Source: a virus
Length of the DNA: 64,000 nucleotides
Strand: one strand, 5' to 3'
Virus record (IMG/VR): IMGVR_UViG_3300020470_000868
Span: 48,458-112,457 of that record
Positions 35,101 through 50,100 of the stretch are shown here, in pieces (the first letter of the stretch is position 1; each line of letters opens with the position of its first letter). Made by a program: the position numbers and the translations under genes. The notes under the pieces were generated by a model. It made no database searches and was not told the DNA's origin. It worked only from the letters and a program-made list of their open reading frames with translations.

Positions 35101-38100
35101 TGGTTCTCCATCAATATATTCTGTAAGAACTATCTTATTAGATGTTGAATTAGGATGTACATAATAGGTTGTTCCATCAAGTTCTGGAATATTAGATCCT
35201 AGAACAATATAAGCAACTCTATCATATGGTTCAAAGTTATTAGCAACATTAATAACTCCATCATAAACAGCAACACCTGCGTCAAATTGTGTTCTTAAGT
35301 ATGTTGTTGGGAATTGTGAGTATTGTAACGCAGTTAATATTAAGTGGAATAATTGATGTAACTTATGAGATGCAGTCGCAGTAGGACGTAATTCTCTATC
35401 AGGATTAGTTCCATCAAGTGAATAAAGAGGTTGGTTAGCATTTACACCAGGATCAGGTGCAGTTCCTTTTAAGATATGATCCATCAACTCTTTAATCATT
35501 CTTGCGTGATAAAGAAGACGAGTTCTAAAGAGTGTTGGGTATGCTACGAAATTACCATCAGCATCAAACCAAGAGTTAACTAATTGTAAAGTCCTAGCAT
35601 TACCATTTGTAATGAAGTCATATACAATCGCTTTTTGTATTGGTTCAGCAAACGAAGCATCTCCTGCATAACCAGGATATTGATTTAAAGTTTTCTCATA
35701 TGATTCTAATCGAGTATATGTGTCATTGTATATTAATAATCTTGCAGATTGTTTATACATCTCTGTGCCACTTCCAAGACCGTGAAGAAGTGTCTTGAAT
35801 AGTACGTGTGCAGCAGATGTGACATCGTAACAAGTTCCACCTTTATATACAGTGTTGTTAGTGACAGGTGCAGTTCTGGTTATAGTTGCAAGATGACTAC
35901 CATTTCCTTGAGCAGCAGTATCAATAGTATTAATAAGTATCTCCCAAAGGGTATTAATCGCTGAACTCTGTGTGGTGCAGTTTCCGTTACCTGCTGAATC
36001 GTAAGTTATAGAAACGTCACGTCTAATAGCACGTTCACCTGTAAGTGGCCATTCGAGTGGTAATGTTCTCGTAATTCCATTTAGATATGCTGTAGGATTA
36101 CTTGTATTACTACTATCAAATAGATTGATAGGAATACCCATTAATGTTGTTATAGACGCTGCTTCATTTACACAACGAACTCCACCACCACCAATAATAA
36201 AGGTTATAGCATTAGTATTAGCACTTACAAAGTTGTGAGGATGATTACCACCATAAGATACAGCACCAGAAACAGCACTTACAAATGTATGTGGATATTG
36301 TTCGTTTGTAGGTGCAGGGTTTACATTAACCTTAATACGTCCATTCTTAAATCTAACACCTCCAGGTGCAGCAGATATGAATGTATGAGTGTAATTTCCA
36401 CCTGCACTTATTGCATTTGTTGCAGCATTTACAAATGTATGAGTAGTTACGTTAGTAGATGGGATTCTTCCAGATGCTAAAACATTAACTGTAATAGTTG
36501 TTTGACCAACTGCTTTTACTTCTAAAGGAACATCATATGCTCTATCTTTCTTCCAAGTAATATTATTTGTAGCAGAAGAAACATATGTGTGTGGTGTTGT
36601 ATTTGTTGAAGGTATTCCAGTAGATAATAAAACTTGAACTTTAAATGTATTTGCAGTTACATCTGAAATTTCTAACCAAGAATTAGCAGCAGGGTCAGTA
36701 GCACGTGGATATGTATGATTTGTTTGATTGTTATCTTGACCACAAGTAAATGTTAGAGAATCAGTTGCAATCTTAATTTGATCACCATTTGCAAATCCGT
36801 GTTGAGGAACAGTCAACTGCATCATACCTGTAGTAGGTTCATATACAGCAGCAGTGCTCTGATGTATTGTAGTTGTTGTTCTAGGATATGAATGCTCAGT
36901 AGCATTATTATCTTCTAAACAAGTAAATATTAATGAATTATCAGCAATCTTAATGTGTGATCCAGGAACAAGACTGTGATTACCGATTGTGATAACCATA
37001 TCTCCTGTAGTAGGACTGTAAACAACATTTGATGGAGTATAATTTAGAGTATTTGTAGAACCAACGTTTACATCAAAAGTATTTGTAGCAACGTTGCTGA
37101 TTGTTAGATACTGGTTTGATGCAGGATCACTAGCACGAGGATAAGAATGTACACTATAGTTGTTATCCATTGTACAAGTGAAGTTCAATGAATTATTAAC
37201 AAGTCTTATCTGATCACCATTACTAAATCCGTGTTGAGGAACAGTCAGGGTCATAGCACCAGTAGTAGGTGAATATGTTGCTCCTGTTGCTGTAAACGCA
37301 GAATCACTAATTTCTAAAACTTCTAATGATTTACCACTAGCATAGTCAGTAGGACGAGGATATGCGTGGTTAGTAGTATTACCATCTTTTGTGCAAGTAA
37401 ATGTTATTGCATAATCTTGAGAGAACTTAATATGTCTTCCAACATTAAGATTATTTGTACCAATATCTAAGAATAGATTACCAGTTGCTTCTTCATATAT
37501 TGCATCAGTAACATCGTGAGTTCCGTTAGCAGTAGTTCCTACATTTACTGTAAATGTATTTGTAGTAAATGCTGTAACTGGTAATAAAGCACCGCTAGAA
37601 GGATCTAATGGTCTTGGATATGTATGGTTTGTTGCATTACCATCAAAATCACAAGTAAATGTTAATGAGTTTTGAGCAAGTTGAATACTATCACTTGTAG
37701 TTAAGTTATGACCATTAACAGTAAGTCTTAAATTACCTGTAGTTGGGAAGTATTCTACATTTGTTGGAGTTAAGTTACCAACTGTTGTATTAGTACCATC
37801 AATAGTAATACTAGAATCATATATTGCACTTCCTTCTGTTACACCATTAATTGTAACAATCTGCTGTCTCATTATTTGTATTGCAATATCTCTTGCTTGT
37901 TCAAAGATATATTTAACTTCTGCTGCTTGGTTACTAATATGCTGTATAGCATTTCCAACTGTAATATAGAACTCACTTGAATACCACATACGGTTGTTAC
38001 CACCGTGCTTTAAGTTGAATACTAATGCTTCAAGTAAATCTACAACGTCATCAACACAAGACTGATAATTATAACCACCAGAGAATGCCAAATTAGGATA

Positions 38101-41100
38101 CTGAGACATACCACGACCAACAGCAGTTGTAGCGATAAATCTTATATTATTTTCAATTTCATTTGCAGCATCATAGTAACCATTGGTTGTAGCATTATTA
38201 TAGTAATCAGGTCTCTGTATTGCTTGTCCTAATCCACCTGTTGCTGCCTCACTCTCATAGGGAGTAAACCCTAAACGGTTTCTGATGGTTAGGATTGACA
38301 TATCTCTTGCTAACTTAAACGCATAGATTGTCTCATCAGATTGATTAGTTACGTGACTTAATGCTAAATCAGTATTTAAGTATAAAGCAGCAGCATCATA
38401 TGTCTCGCTGTTACCACCAAAACGTAAATCGTGTGCTACAGATTCGATGATGTCAACAATATCATCTTCACAGTTAACTTTACCACCTGGAACTCTAAAC
38501 TTCTTAGATTGTGCAAACGATGTTTTAGTTAGAATATCAACTGCTTCACCTGCAATGGTCTTAGCATTTTGCTGTAAAAGATTTGCAGCGTCAAGATCTC
38601 TATCAGATCCAGTATATGCTTTAGGATCTATTGTAATAGTATCGTCACGATAAACAGACTCATCTGTGTATAACATCTGATAGTAATCAGAGAAATCAGC
38701 AGCGACTTGAGCAGGGTTCTCATTTCTACCAATTAATAAACCTTGTATTGCTTTTTGTGCTAACTTCTTAGCATATTCAATCGCATCAATCATTGCAAGC
38801 AATTCATCTTCAATATAATTGATATTAGTCTCATTATCGAGATAACTATCAATCATTGCTTGAGTTTCAAAGTTACCACCTGTAACCAAGTCACCTGCAA
38901 TAGCAGGAAGTATATGATCTCTAATATCTCTTACACATTTTGCTCTATTAGGTATTGTTAGTTTATTTACTGTTGAGAAACCAACTTGTACTTGATATTT
39001 GTTTTCAATATAATATACTGCTTCATCAGCGATTGCTTTTCTATTAAAGTAAATTAAATCAGCACCATCTCTAAATCTATGACCTGTAGGACCTATAACA
39101 TCTAATAGATCATCTACAAGAGTCATAATATCAGTTTGTATCTGTGAAGATGCAGGAGATGCAAAATAATTAGGAACACGAACTTTAGTTGAATAAGTTC
39201 CTTCTAAATCTGCTTCATCTAATGTAATTACATCAATACAAAGTTTTGCAACTTCTCTCCAAGTATAGATTGATTGTAATTGCTCACCACCAATATGTTG
39301 TAATGCACCAGATCCTTCAATGTAAGCACGACCAACAATGGTTGTTTGGAAGTTACCACCTGATATAAGATCGTCAATTATAGCAGGAATAATATATGAT
39401 TTAGTATCACGTAGACAAACATTAGATCCATAACCACTCATACCACCATCACCAGGGATGACAAAATCAGGGTATCTATACTTAAGACGACCAACTGCTT
39501 CTTCAGCAATATAGTCAATATTCTTACGTATAACTTCAGCACATATTCTATATTCTTCACGACTAAGATCAACACCTTCAGTTGTAAGTTCAGAACGCCA
39601 TAGCTCAACTTCATCAGCAGTAGCAGTAGATATTATATGATTAACGTATGTTGCATATACTGCACTCTGTTCCATAGGGAATGGTGCTTCACCAAGAAGT
39701 GCGAATGATACATCTGTACTATCGTTAAAGATAATAGGGGGAGTAAAACTACTATTGTACTGGGAAATTCCTTTGCGGATTATAAGATTATCAATCCAAC
39801 CATTGAAAGGATTACCATTGTTCCATCCTGCACCAACAGTAATCTTACTATTTGCATTATAATTGTTTGTATCAGTGTATGTACCCATCTGCTGACCATT
39901 TACAAACAGTTTAGTAACACTTGTAGAACGAGATACTGCAATATGATACCAGTTATTGATTGTAGTAATAGCAGAACTAACAGTAATTACATCACTAGCA
40001 CCTATAGATAAGCGAAGTGACTGACCAGACATCAATATACCTAACTTAGTGTCAGAAGATGACTCTCTAAGATCAATAAGTCTCTGTGTGCCAGTAACAG
40101 AAGCAGGACGTATCCATAATTCCATTGTATAGTCACCAGTAGCAGCATCTGCTCCATCACCAAATAATACAGCATTACTTGATGGGAAAGTAGCATATGA
40201 ACCAGATCCAGTAAATCTAAGTGAACCAGAATCAGTTTTAAATGTTAATTTATCTTGAGATACGTTTGCATATGTAAGTTTAGAGTTGGTTATGTACTCA
40301 CCTGCTTGTAATACACCACTAATCTGTTTAGAGAAGATCCACTTGTTACCTGCATTAGATCCAATAACATCATATGTTGCACCTGATGTAACTGCTCTTA
40401 CAGTATCACCAAATACAAAGAATCCACCAGATGATTTATCTCTATAAGCGTGTTTAGCACAACGTAAAGTTTCTCCATCCACAAAAGCATAAGGAGGAAG
40501 AACACGAGGTACATTAGTAATTGCCCACTGATATGTTGCAGGAGTGCCACCTGTAGGATCCTCTAGAGTATCAGTAATGATTCTCATATAGGATGTTATA
40601 GCATTTGCCTGATTAACACAACTGTTAGTATATCCTGCATACGCTCCAGAAGGTGCAGTCTCAGTTACTGCTGCTTCAAATGCTGCTACTGTTCCTGGAG
40701 ATGCAGTTGATCCAAGATTAGTAATCAAAATATTCATTAGTGTAGTAATTGCTGATGCAACTGCCTGACAAGTTGGGTTTGCAGGATCAGCGGTTATAGA
40801 TGTATCAGTTACTTGATTCCAGTTATGAGATCCTGCTTTTGTCCAAGCATTATTTCTCATTACTTCAATAGCAATATCTCTTGCCTTAGTAAAAGCATCT
40901 ACAATAGTATCTCTATCACCAGATGTTACACCATACTGTAGAGTTTTCTTAGTTGCTTTATATACAAAGTTATTACCACCGTGTGCTAAGTTATAAACCA
41001 TCGCTTCAAGAACATCAACAATATCAGATAAACAATGAACATCTCCACCTGATACGTTATATCCTGGATTTTGTGTTTTAGCATAATGTAATGCTTCATA

Positions 41101-44100
41101 TGCAATGAACCATTTATTAGCAAGAATTAAATCTCTTGCATCACCGTGACTATTGCTTATAACAGCAAACTCTTCTGTGATAGTAGGATCTCTATATTGA
41201 GGTAGATTAGTGGTAGTTGTATTAATAACTTCATTGCGGATACACTGTATCGCTAAATCACGTGCTTTGTTAAATGCGTATATTGTTTGTGCTACTTCAC
41301 CATCAACGTGATATATTGCATTACCCTGTACATATGTACTAGCAGCATCCCAGATTTCTGAGTTACCATCAACTTCTAATTGATATGCAACAATATTTAA
41401 AATATCTACAATATCATCTTCACAATCTCTATCTCCACCTAATGATGGAACTACAAATGATGGGAAAAATGCCTTCATTAATCCAACTGCTTCTTCAGCA
41501 ATGAATCTAGCATTCTTTCTTATCAATACAGCAGCATCAAATGAACGTTGATCGTCTACACCTACTAATGAAGCGTTATCATAGTAGATTTGTTTGTTAC
41601 GTATTGAGTCACCTGCTACAAATTGTGATCCTGACAGATAATTATATCTAATTTCTTGGTTTCTTACCTCTTCAAAGTCTAAGAAGTCTTGGTTATTAGC
41701 AGTTCCCTCTTCATATAGTTCTTCTGGATTGATAACTGTCTCAGAAATATTGTCTAAGATAGTATTTGGATAGGTAATTGAAGGAACACGTTGGAAAATT
41801 AGACCAAAGAATGATGATGGAGGTGATAAATCAACAGTATCAATGATTTGTTGAGATACATCGTCTGTATATGGTGCAATTACAGTAACTCTTGCAGCAA
41901 TTTTAGATGCAGCAGAGTATATTGTGTCGTTAAATTTGATATTAAAGTCACCAGTTTCAAATTCAGATGTACCAGATGTACGAGAAACTACCAATCTAGC
42001 GTCTACAACACCATCTCTAAGGTTATTTTCTTCAATAATTGCAAAATCACCTTGTAAATTTGTTATTCTTTCACCTTGTTCGTAAATTGTTTTGCTAGTT
42101 AAACCAGTTACAGCACTTAATGTACCATCAAATCCACTAGATGACGCTAAAACATTGTCACCAATCTGGAAAGTACCTTCTACATCGATAACATCAATGT
42201 AATCTACACCACTATCAATGACAGTTGCAGTTCCCTCGTTCTGTAAAGACCTTACAGGTTTACCTGTTTGTGGGAAAATACCAGATGTTGTACTAAATGT
42301 ATATCTTATAATATTAATTTGAGAGAATGTAAGATTTCTAAACTTAATTCTTGATGGTGCTTTAGGTGGTTCTGAGAATACAACAGATGGACCAGATGTT
42401 GTGAATGCAGTTCCAGGTGACTGGGCAACACCGTTAATAAGAATCAATAATTGATCATCAGTTGCAGTTACAGATTCACCTTCTACAGTCAATGGGAATT
42501 GTGTTTTAACACCATTAAAGTCATTATCAATATTATCAAGTTTTTTAACAATAGAAGTTAAGATTTCTTCAGAGTTAGTAAGTCTTCTTTGTCTGAATAA
42601 TACTTCAGTGTTATTAAACTCGGTATATATTGGTTGTGAGTTAGCAAAAGATGTAATCTGATTAATATTAGTAGCACTAAAGATATTAACTTCTTTAACA
42701 AGATCAGATACAACCTTTCTTCCTGATATATCTTTACCTGCTGCAAGTGCCAATTCACCAAACATATTGAATCCAACTGGGTGATTGGTTTCAAGAATAC
42801 TCTTTCTCCATTCGTTAATAGGAGTTTGTGATTTAATAACGTAAGAGAAGTTCTGATAGAAGTAAGAGTCTTGAATTTTCTGTACAATTTCAGATGGTTT
42901 ACCAATGTCATCAATAAACTGACCAGTAGTGGTTGTCATTGAGTCTATATTCAATGTACCACGAGCAATAGATAAGTTATCAATCAAACCAGATGCACGA
43001 GATACCTGTGCAGTTACACGTTCTCCAACAGTCCAATTTCCGTTATAGTTTTCAAGTTTTAATATACGAGGACCAATCTGCCAACCTTCATTATCTGAAA
43101 CGTAACCTGTTGCAGTAGCAGTTTCTAGGGATGAACCTTGATATACAAGTTCTCCTTTTAAGAAACGAGATGTTTGTACAATAGCAGTTGCTTGACCACC
43201 AAATACTTCAGTAAGAAGAATCTGACGACCATCACCTTGAGTTAAGAATGTAATAAAGTTACCAGACTCAGCATCAACTTGTGTTAGTGCTATTCTAAGT
43301 TGGTCTGCTTCAAGTGAATTTGCCTCACCTGCAATAGCATAGTAAGTGGTTGTAGAACTTAAACTAACCAAACCTGCTGAACTTGGTTTTGGTAGAACAC
43401 CAACTGTAGATCCTAAATCTTCTGCTCTAAGTTGAACAGCAGCACCAGTTGTAATACCGTGTGGGAAGTTAAACTGTAAATATCCTAAATCAAGGTTTAC
43501 AACATAGTTAAATTCTGACTTAAGTGTAACTGATGGTTCAGAACTATATCCAGATCCAGGATTTTTAATTATTATTTCAGATAGTCTATTATTTTTAACA
43601 ATCGCTTCTGCTTCAGCACCTGATCCACCACCACCTTCAATAACAACTCTAGGAATTGATGTATAACCAGAACCAGGATCTGTAACCTTAATTTCAGAAA
43701 GTATAGCAGTATTAAACAACTGAAGGTTTACAGGGAATGTAATCTCAGGTCTTAGTGTATAATCGTGAGAATAACCGAAACCAAATTCATTATTTTTAAG
43801 TTTCTTAATCTTACCAATACTTGTACCTTGTAAGAACACAGATGCACCAGATCCCTCAGCAGGAATTACAACATCAAGTTGTCCACCAGAACCTTGTAAT
43901 AGTGATCCCAATATTCCTGGAATAGTATCAATATCAATAGATGCAGTAGTATATCCTTTACCTGGAGATGTTAATTCAACAGCAGTAATAACACCTGTTA
44001 ATTCACCATCATCTGCAACTGTAATATTACATAGACCACCTTCACCATCTCCTGCAATAGGAACATTATAATAGATGCCATTAATGTATTCTGTACCACC

Positions 44101-47100
44101 AGATATGATACGTATTTTCTCAATTTCTCTATCAGATGATATATCAGTAACAATAGGTAATTTCTGATAGAAACCACCTGGGTTTACCAGTTTGATACTT
44201 GCAATAGGACCAATCGCTTTTAGAGAAGTTGTACTATAAGATGCTCTTGTAAGACCTGTTTCAGTTGTTCCTAAAGGAGCAGTTGTTTTTTCTGGTTCTA
44301 CAAGAAGTGGGAATGTAAATTCTGTATCTGATAATATCTGATTAATATTAAATGTTCCTTTATAAGGAGTTTCTATAACGTCAATAAATGATGCTTCACC
44401 TACAGGAGAGTTACTTGGAAGAGTTCTTGATGGATCGAAGTAATATGAAATATTGGTAACATCTTCATCAACAATAAACTTAACAAGTGGTTTAGGTGAT
44501 GTTTGGTCAGTTAAACCTGGGATACCCTCTCTAACAATGTTTACAAAAGGATATTCTAATTTATATTGATTATCCTTAGAGAACGACATATAATATCCAA
44601 AATTAGATGGATCATCAAGGTCAAATATGTATTGATGTTTACGAACAAATAATAATTGTGGATGTTTAGCGTAGATATTAACACTTGCAATAGTAGAACT
44701 TGTAAATGAAGGATCTTGTACAGCAGTTGATCTTAAACGATATAAGAATCTTCTACTATCAAGAACCTCTTCTACAAAGAATGATCCACCATATTCAGTT
44801 GTTGTAAATCCTTCAACAAATATAATTTCGTTTTGAGTAAAATTATGCCTACTTGTAGAAACACAGAATACTAAATCTGTAAATGCTAGAGCACCAGTTG
44901 GAATAATATCTTTATCAAGATTCGATGTAAGATGGAATTTCTTAACTCCAACTAAACCTGATATTGTTATTATCTTTCCAGTAGCATCGAATGTTGCTGA
45001 AAGACCAACAGCGTCAGCATCAATGTTATCACCTTTAATAAATGCTGATCCCTCATATACTGCTTCAATTCTAATTGAGTAATCTGTTGCTACAAATGGT
45101 CTCCAAGAACCAAATTGATTTAATGTTCCACTAGAATATGAAGTATTTGCAAGATCTATATTAAAACTACCTGCATCACGAGTATATACCCAGTTTATAT
45201 TTCCATCAGTTACTGTACCAATCGTATGAATAGGAGCACTAGCACCAGAAACTCCAGTAGAACCTGCTGTATAGATCTTACCTGCATTATAAACTTCATC
45301 TCCAGTTGTATAACTGAAGTTTGTAAACCATTGAGGTATAGTTGTTTCAACTAAAAATGTTTGATTAATAAGGTTTACATCATTTGCAGTTGATTTTAAT
45401 TTCTTAGTAGTATCAAAATTACCAATAATATTACCAATATCAACCTGTCCTTGTGCTCCACGAACATTTACAATAGTACCGTATGCACTGACTACATCTT
45501 GTCCACCAATAACTGAATACTGTTGTAATATAGAACCTTTAGTAAAGTTTGCTGTTTGGTTAAATGTTACTGTCTTTACAGTATCAATAGACTGATATAT
45601 TGCATCACGAATATAGAATTTAGGAATAACAGTAGTGCTTAGTAGTAGTTTTCTACCAAGAGGTGTTGGGATAGTAGCAGTTCTAGTCTCATATATCTGA
45701 TCTGTAGACGTAAATGAGTAAGTTCCTTCAACATTATTTGATACAACATCAGCATAATCAAGTATTTGTAGACCCGCAGGACCTAATGTCCAATCTCCAG
45801 AAGTAATCACCTGGGTATTAAACGTAAAGTCGTTCACAGCGGCTGCGACTTGAATCTGCATACCAGTTTGAACGGTGTTTAATGTATATGTTCCAGTCTT
45901 AGTTTGTTCTCTATCTAACTTGTAGCAGAAAGCAGATACTGTTTTATTAGAACCAACTGCTTGTGCAGGAGTAAATGTATCACTATATTTTGCAATACCT
46001 GATACAGAAATATTATCTACCCAACCACCAATAGAACTAGCGACAACAGGAGATGATTTACCAAATAATAGTATAGATTTAAGTTGTGTATCTATAGTTG
46101 TACTTGTTACATCAATTTGTTCAACACCATTGATGAATACTTTATAAACGTAAGTACCAACACCAGGAGTTGACTTAACAAGAGCAACGTGTATAAATGC
46201 TTCGTTATTAAATGTTGTCCAGTTAGTTGTGGTTGTAGATAGGTAAGTATTAGAACCTAACTTTAAACGAACTTTACCAAAATCAGGACTTGTAGCATCA
46301 CCTTCTAGTTCTACAACTGCATTATCACCTGTAGTAGGAGCAACATCAAAAATATTTGGTGTAGAACTTTGAGCGTTATATTGTGCTTGTCCAATAGCAA
46401 TCCACGCTTCAATAGTATAATTTGTTGCTACATCAGCACCCCAGTCTAACGATAGTCTATTCGCAGCAGCACTGATATTTGCTGACTGTGCACCATATTT
46501 CCATTTAGAAGTATCTAATGTAGGATCTACAGACCATCCTGCTGTTAAAGTATTATTATATGTTTCATCTCCAGTTATAGTTGATTCAAAATTGAGTATT
46601 GCTAATTCATTAGATTCAATTTTATTACCTGCAATAATAGTATCACCAGAATTATCGTTACTAATTGTAGTTGGTTGGAAACCAATACCACTAACCTGTT
46701 TTACAGAAGCAGCAGTTAATATATTACTTGTATTCCAAGAAATCTTGAATATGATTGCTCTATGATCATTGAAAGCATATTTAACGTATGCACCAACATC
46801 AATATTACCAAATATATCAAATTTAACTCCAGTTGATTGTATATCTTCAAATACACCAGTAGGTGAAAGTAATTTAACAACTGATGGAGTTTTGTAATCA
46901 CTAGGTGCAAACTTCATATACAAAACACCAGTATTCTTGGTATTAGAAATTTGGTATGCAGTTGCAGTTACGTATCTAGAACCATAGTCATCAATAGTAA
47001 TTTTAGGATTAGAGAATCTATATCCAGTATTACCAAACTGTCTACTCCAAGAAACGTTAATAGTTACATTATCATAGTTAGTTTCACCAATAATAATTTC

Positions 47101-50100
47101 ACTCGTTCCCGCAGGATCATTAACACCAACAAATATACAGGTGTTATCACTTGTAAATTTAAGGTCTGTTAATTGTTCTGATCCTGATGCAGTACATATC
47201 TTACGTTTTTCTTTAATAGCACCCTGTTCATCTAACAAAGCAATCCACATATCATCTGGATTTGGAGAGTTAGTATCTGTTGTACCACCAACGTATATTT
47301 GACCGTTATCATCTATAGTTAAGGATGATATATAATCTCTTCTTGAAGAACCAGATATACCTGCAATTTCACGTTGCCATACAGGAACAGCAGTAGGATT
47401 GTTCTGTGCATCAAATCCAGAGGTATATTTGGCAACAACTAGGTCTGGATTGTATGATAAGTTGACATTATTAGGAATTGTTTCACCAACAACGTAGATA
47501 GAATGTGGTGATGTGTTTTCAAGATAAATTCTGTTAAATACACAACGTTTATCTCCCGCAGCAGGTTGTAGTGGTGCCATTGTACGTGTCCACAACAATC
47601 TACCATCACTATTGAATTTTGCAAGTAATCCTGCTGAATCTCCATCAACATCATCTGCTTCACCGACAACATAGAATGTTCTATCATCAGCAGTAACAAT
47701 ATCTTTAAGTTTTACTATTTTCTCAATACCACTACTCTCATCTAATAATGTAAGAGCATAATTTGCTTTTTTATATCTTTGTGGATGACTTACTCTAACT
47801 TCTGGTGGATTGCTAGGTGTATATTCTGATCCAGAGTTAATAATATTAACTGTATTAACAGCACCAGATTCAAGTTGTACAAGTTCTAATTTAAAATCTT
47901 GACCAGTTCCTGTAACAATTTCGTAAGTTGGTGGAATATCATCATTATATCCAAGACCTTGTTGACTAATATTTACTGTTTCAACACCAGATACAACTTT
48001 TACTCTAAATGTTTTGTTTGTTTGATCAATAATAGGAATACTATCAACAATAATTTCATCATTAACTCTTAAATCGTGTTCACCAGTAGTTGTAATCTTT
48101 GCTAACGGTGAATCATTAACCATAGATGAAGTGTACTGACTGACATCAATACCTTTTACAGCATTTACTTTAGCAGATGCACCATATCCACCAGTTCCTG
48201 TATCGTCAAAGAACAACTTATCATTAACTTTATATGATATACCTGGGTTTTCAACTACAAATCCACTAATTTTAGCATCTTCAAATTTAGTAGTAGTATC
48301 AATCTCAATATCAACCTGTGATCTAGTAGATACACTAGGGTAGTAATCAAATAATTGCAGTACAGGTTCTTCTGAGATATAATTTAATTCGTTTTCTTCT
48401 TCTGTTGATATAACACCATCTCTATTAGTATCTTCTATTTCAAAGATAAACTCGTCACCTATCTCAGTTACAAGAGTATCTGTATCTTGGTTAGGTGTAC
48501 GTTGAATATCAATGTCAACATCTTCATAAGGATCACGGAATCTAACAACATCAAGAGGAATATTGGTTTGTACAGCATCTTGACTATAGTTCCATTCGTC
48601 AGGTCTTGAATATAATTGTGGTCCACAGACATATGGGAATACAGGTAAACCTGCTTCTGATGCGTCAATGGAAACAAAATAAGCATAAGTTCCTTCAGGA
48701 TATTCAGGTGTCTTACAATATCTACCATTATACTGATCTAAATCACCTGCTTGGAACACATACTCATAATCTTCTATATAAGTTCCTGCGGGTTTGTCTG
48801 ATAATAGTGGTCCATCAGCACGAACTGGATTTGGATTGGTTGCACTGTCAAATAATAACGCAGGTTTTACTCTGTAAGAAGATACACATCTCTTAATACC
48901 AGATGACTGATCAGCAGCATCAATATAACCATATGGTCCGTATATTGGGTTTCCATCAAATGCCCAACCAATAATAGGAGAGTGTCTTAGTCCTGCTGAA
49001 AGTTCTCTAAGATTTCCTGATGATGGATCTTTAAATACATTATCACCAAGAACATAACGTAATTGTTTAGGATCTGATAAATGTGCATATTCACCACCAT
49101 ATTGTGTGTTATATCCTGCAAATACATAACCACGAGAAGGATCCATTAGTCCTGATAGTTCAGTTTCTAAGTTCTGTGTCCACTCAAATACATTTGCAGT
49201 AAATGATGCACCTTGACCAATAGATTCACAACGAATAGTTGTAAGACCAGTTGAATATCCTATACCTCTGTTCTCAACAGTAATACTTAAAACACGTCCT
49301 TTATCTTCACCAAATGTTCCTATGGTTGCTTTTGCAATAGCACCATAACCATCACCATTAATAATTACATTAGGAGGAGATGTATATCCACTACCTGAGT
49401 TAATAATAGCGATTGATACAATACGACCATTGATAATAATTGGTTGTGCAACAGCACCTTCACCAGAATTTAATTTAATATTAGGTGCAGTTGTATAACT
49501 TGATCCTGCTGTATCTACACTAATAGATTGAATAGGACCTCTTACCTCGGCAGTAGCAGTTGCACCTGTTCCATTGCCTCCTGAGATGCTTACAGTAGGT
49601 GCTGAGGTGTACCCTTGACCAGGTGTTTCAACAAGAACTTTACTTACAACTCCATTTGTAATAACAGCAGTTGCAGTAGCACCAAATCCACCTCCACCAA
49701 CAATAGAAACTAATGGAGATGAGGTGTATCCAGAACCACCTGCTGTTACATCAACATTAAATAAAGAACCATTTACAACAACACTAGCAGCAGCACCAGA
49801 TCCACCACCACCACTTATTTCAATTAATGGTTTAGAAGCAGCGTCATATCCTTCACCTGCATCTACAATATCAAAACTTGTAATTCCACCAAATTTTGTC
49901 TTAATTTGAGACTTATAAGACCAAACAGCAACACCATTTACCCAACATCCAATAGGACCAAATGATAAATCATCACGACGTGATACAGTATCAACAATTC
50001 TAGGAAATCTACTTAACTTTCTTTGGTTTCCTGGGAGTAGAGCAGACCCAATGAACGGACCAACTTTATAGTTTGGAATACCTGTTGTAGCAATATAAGA

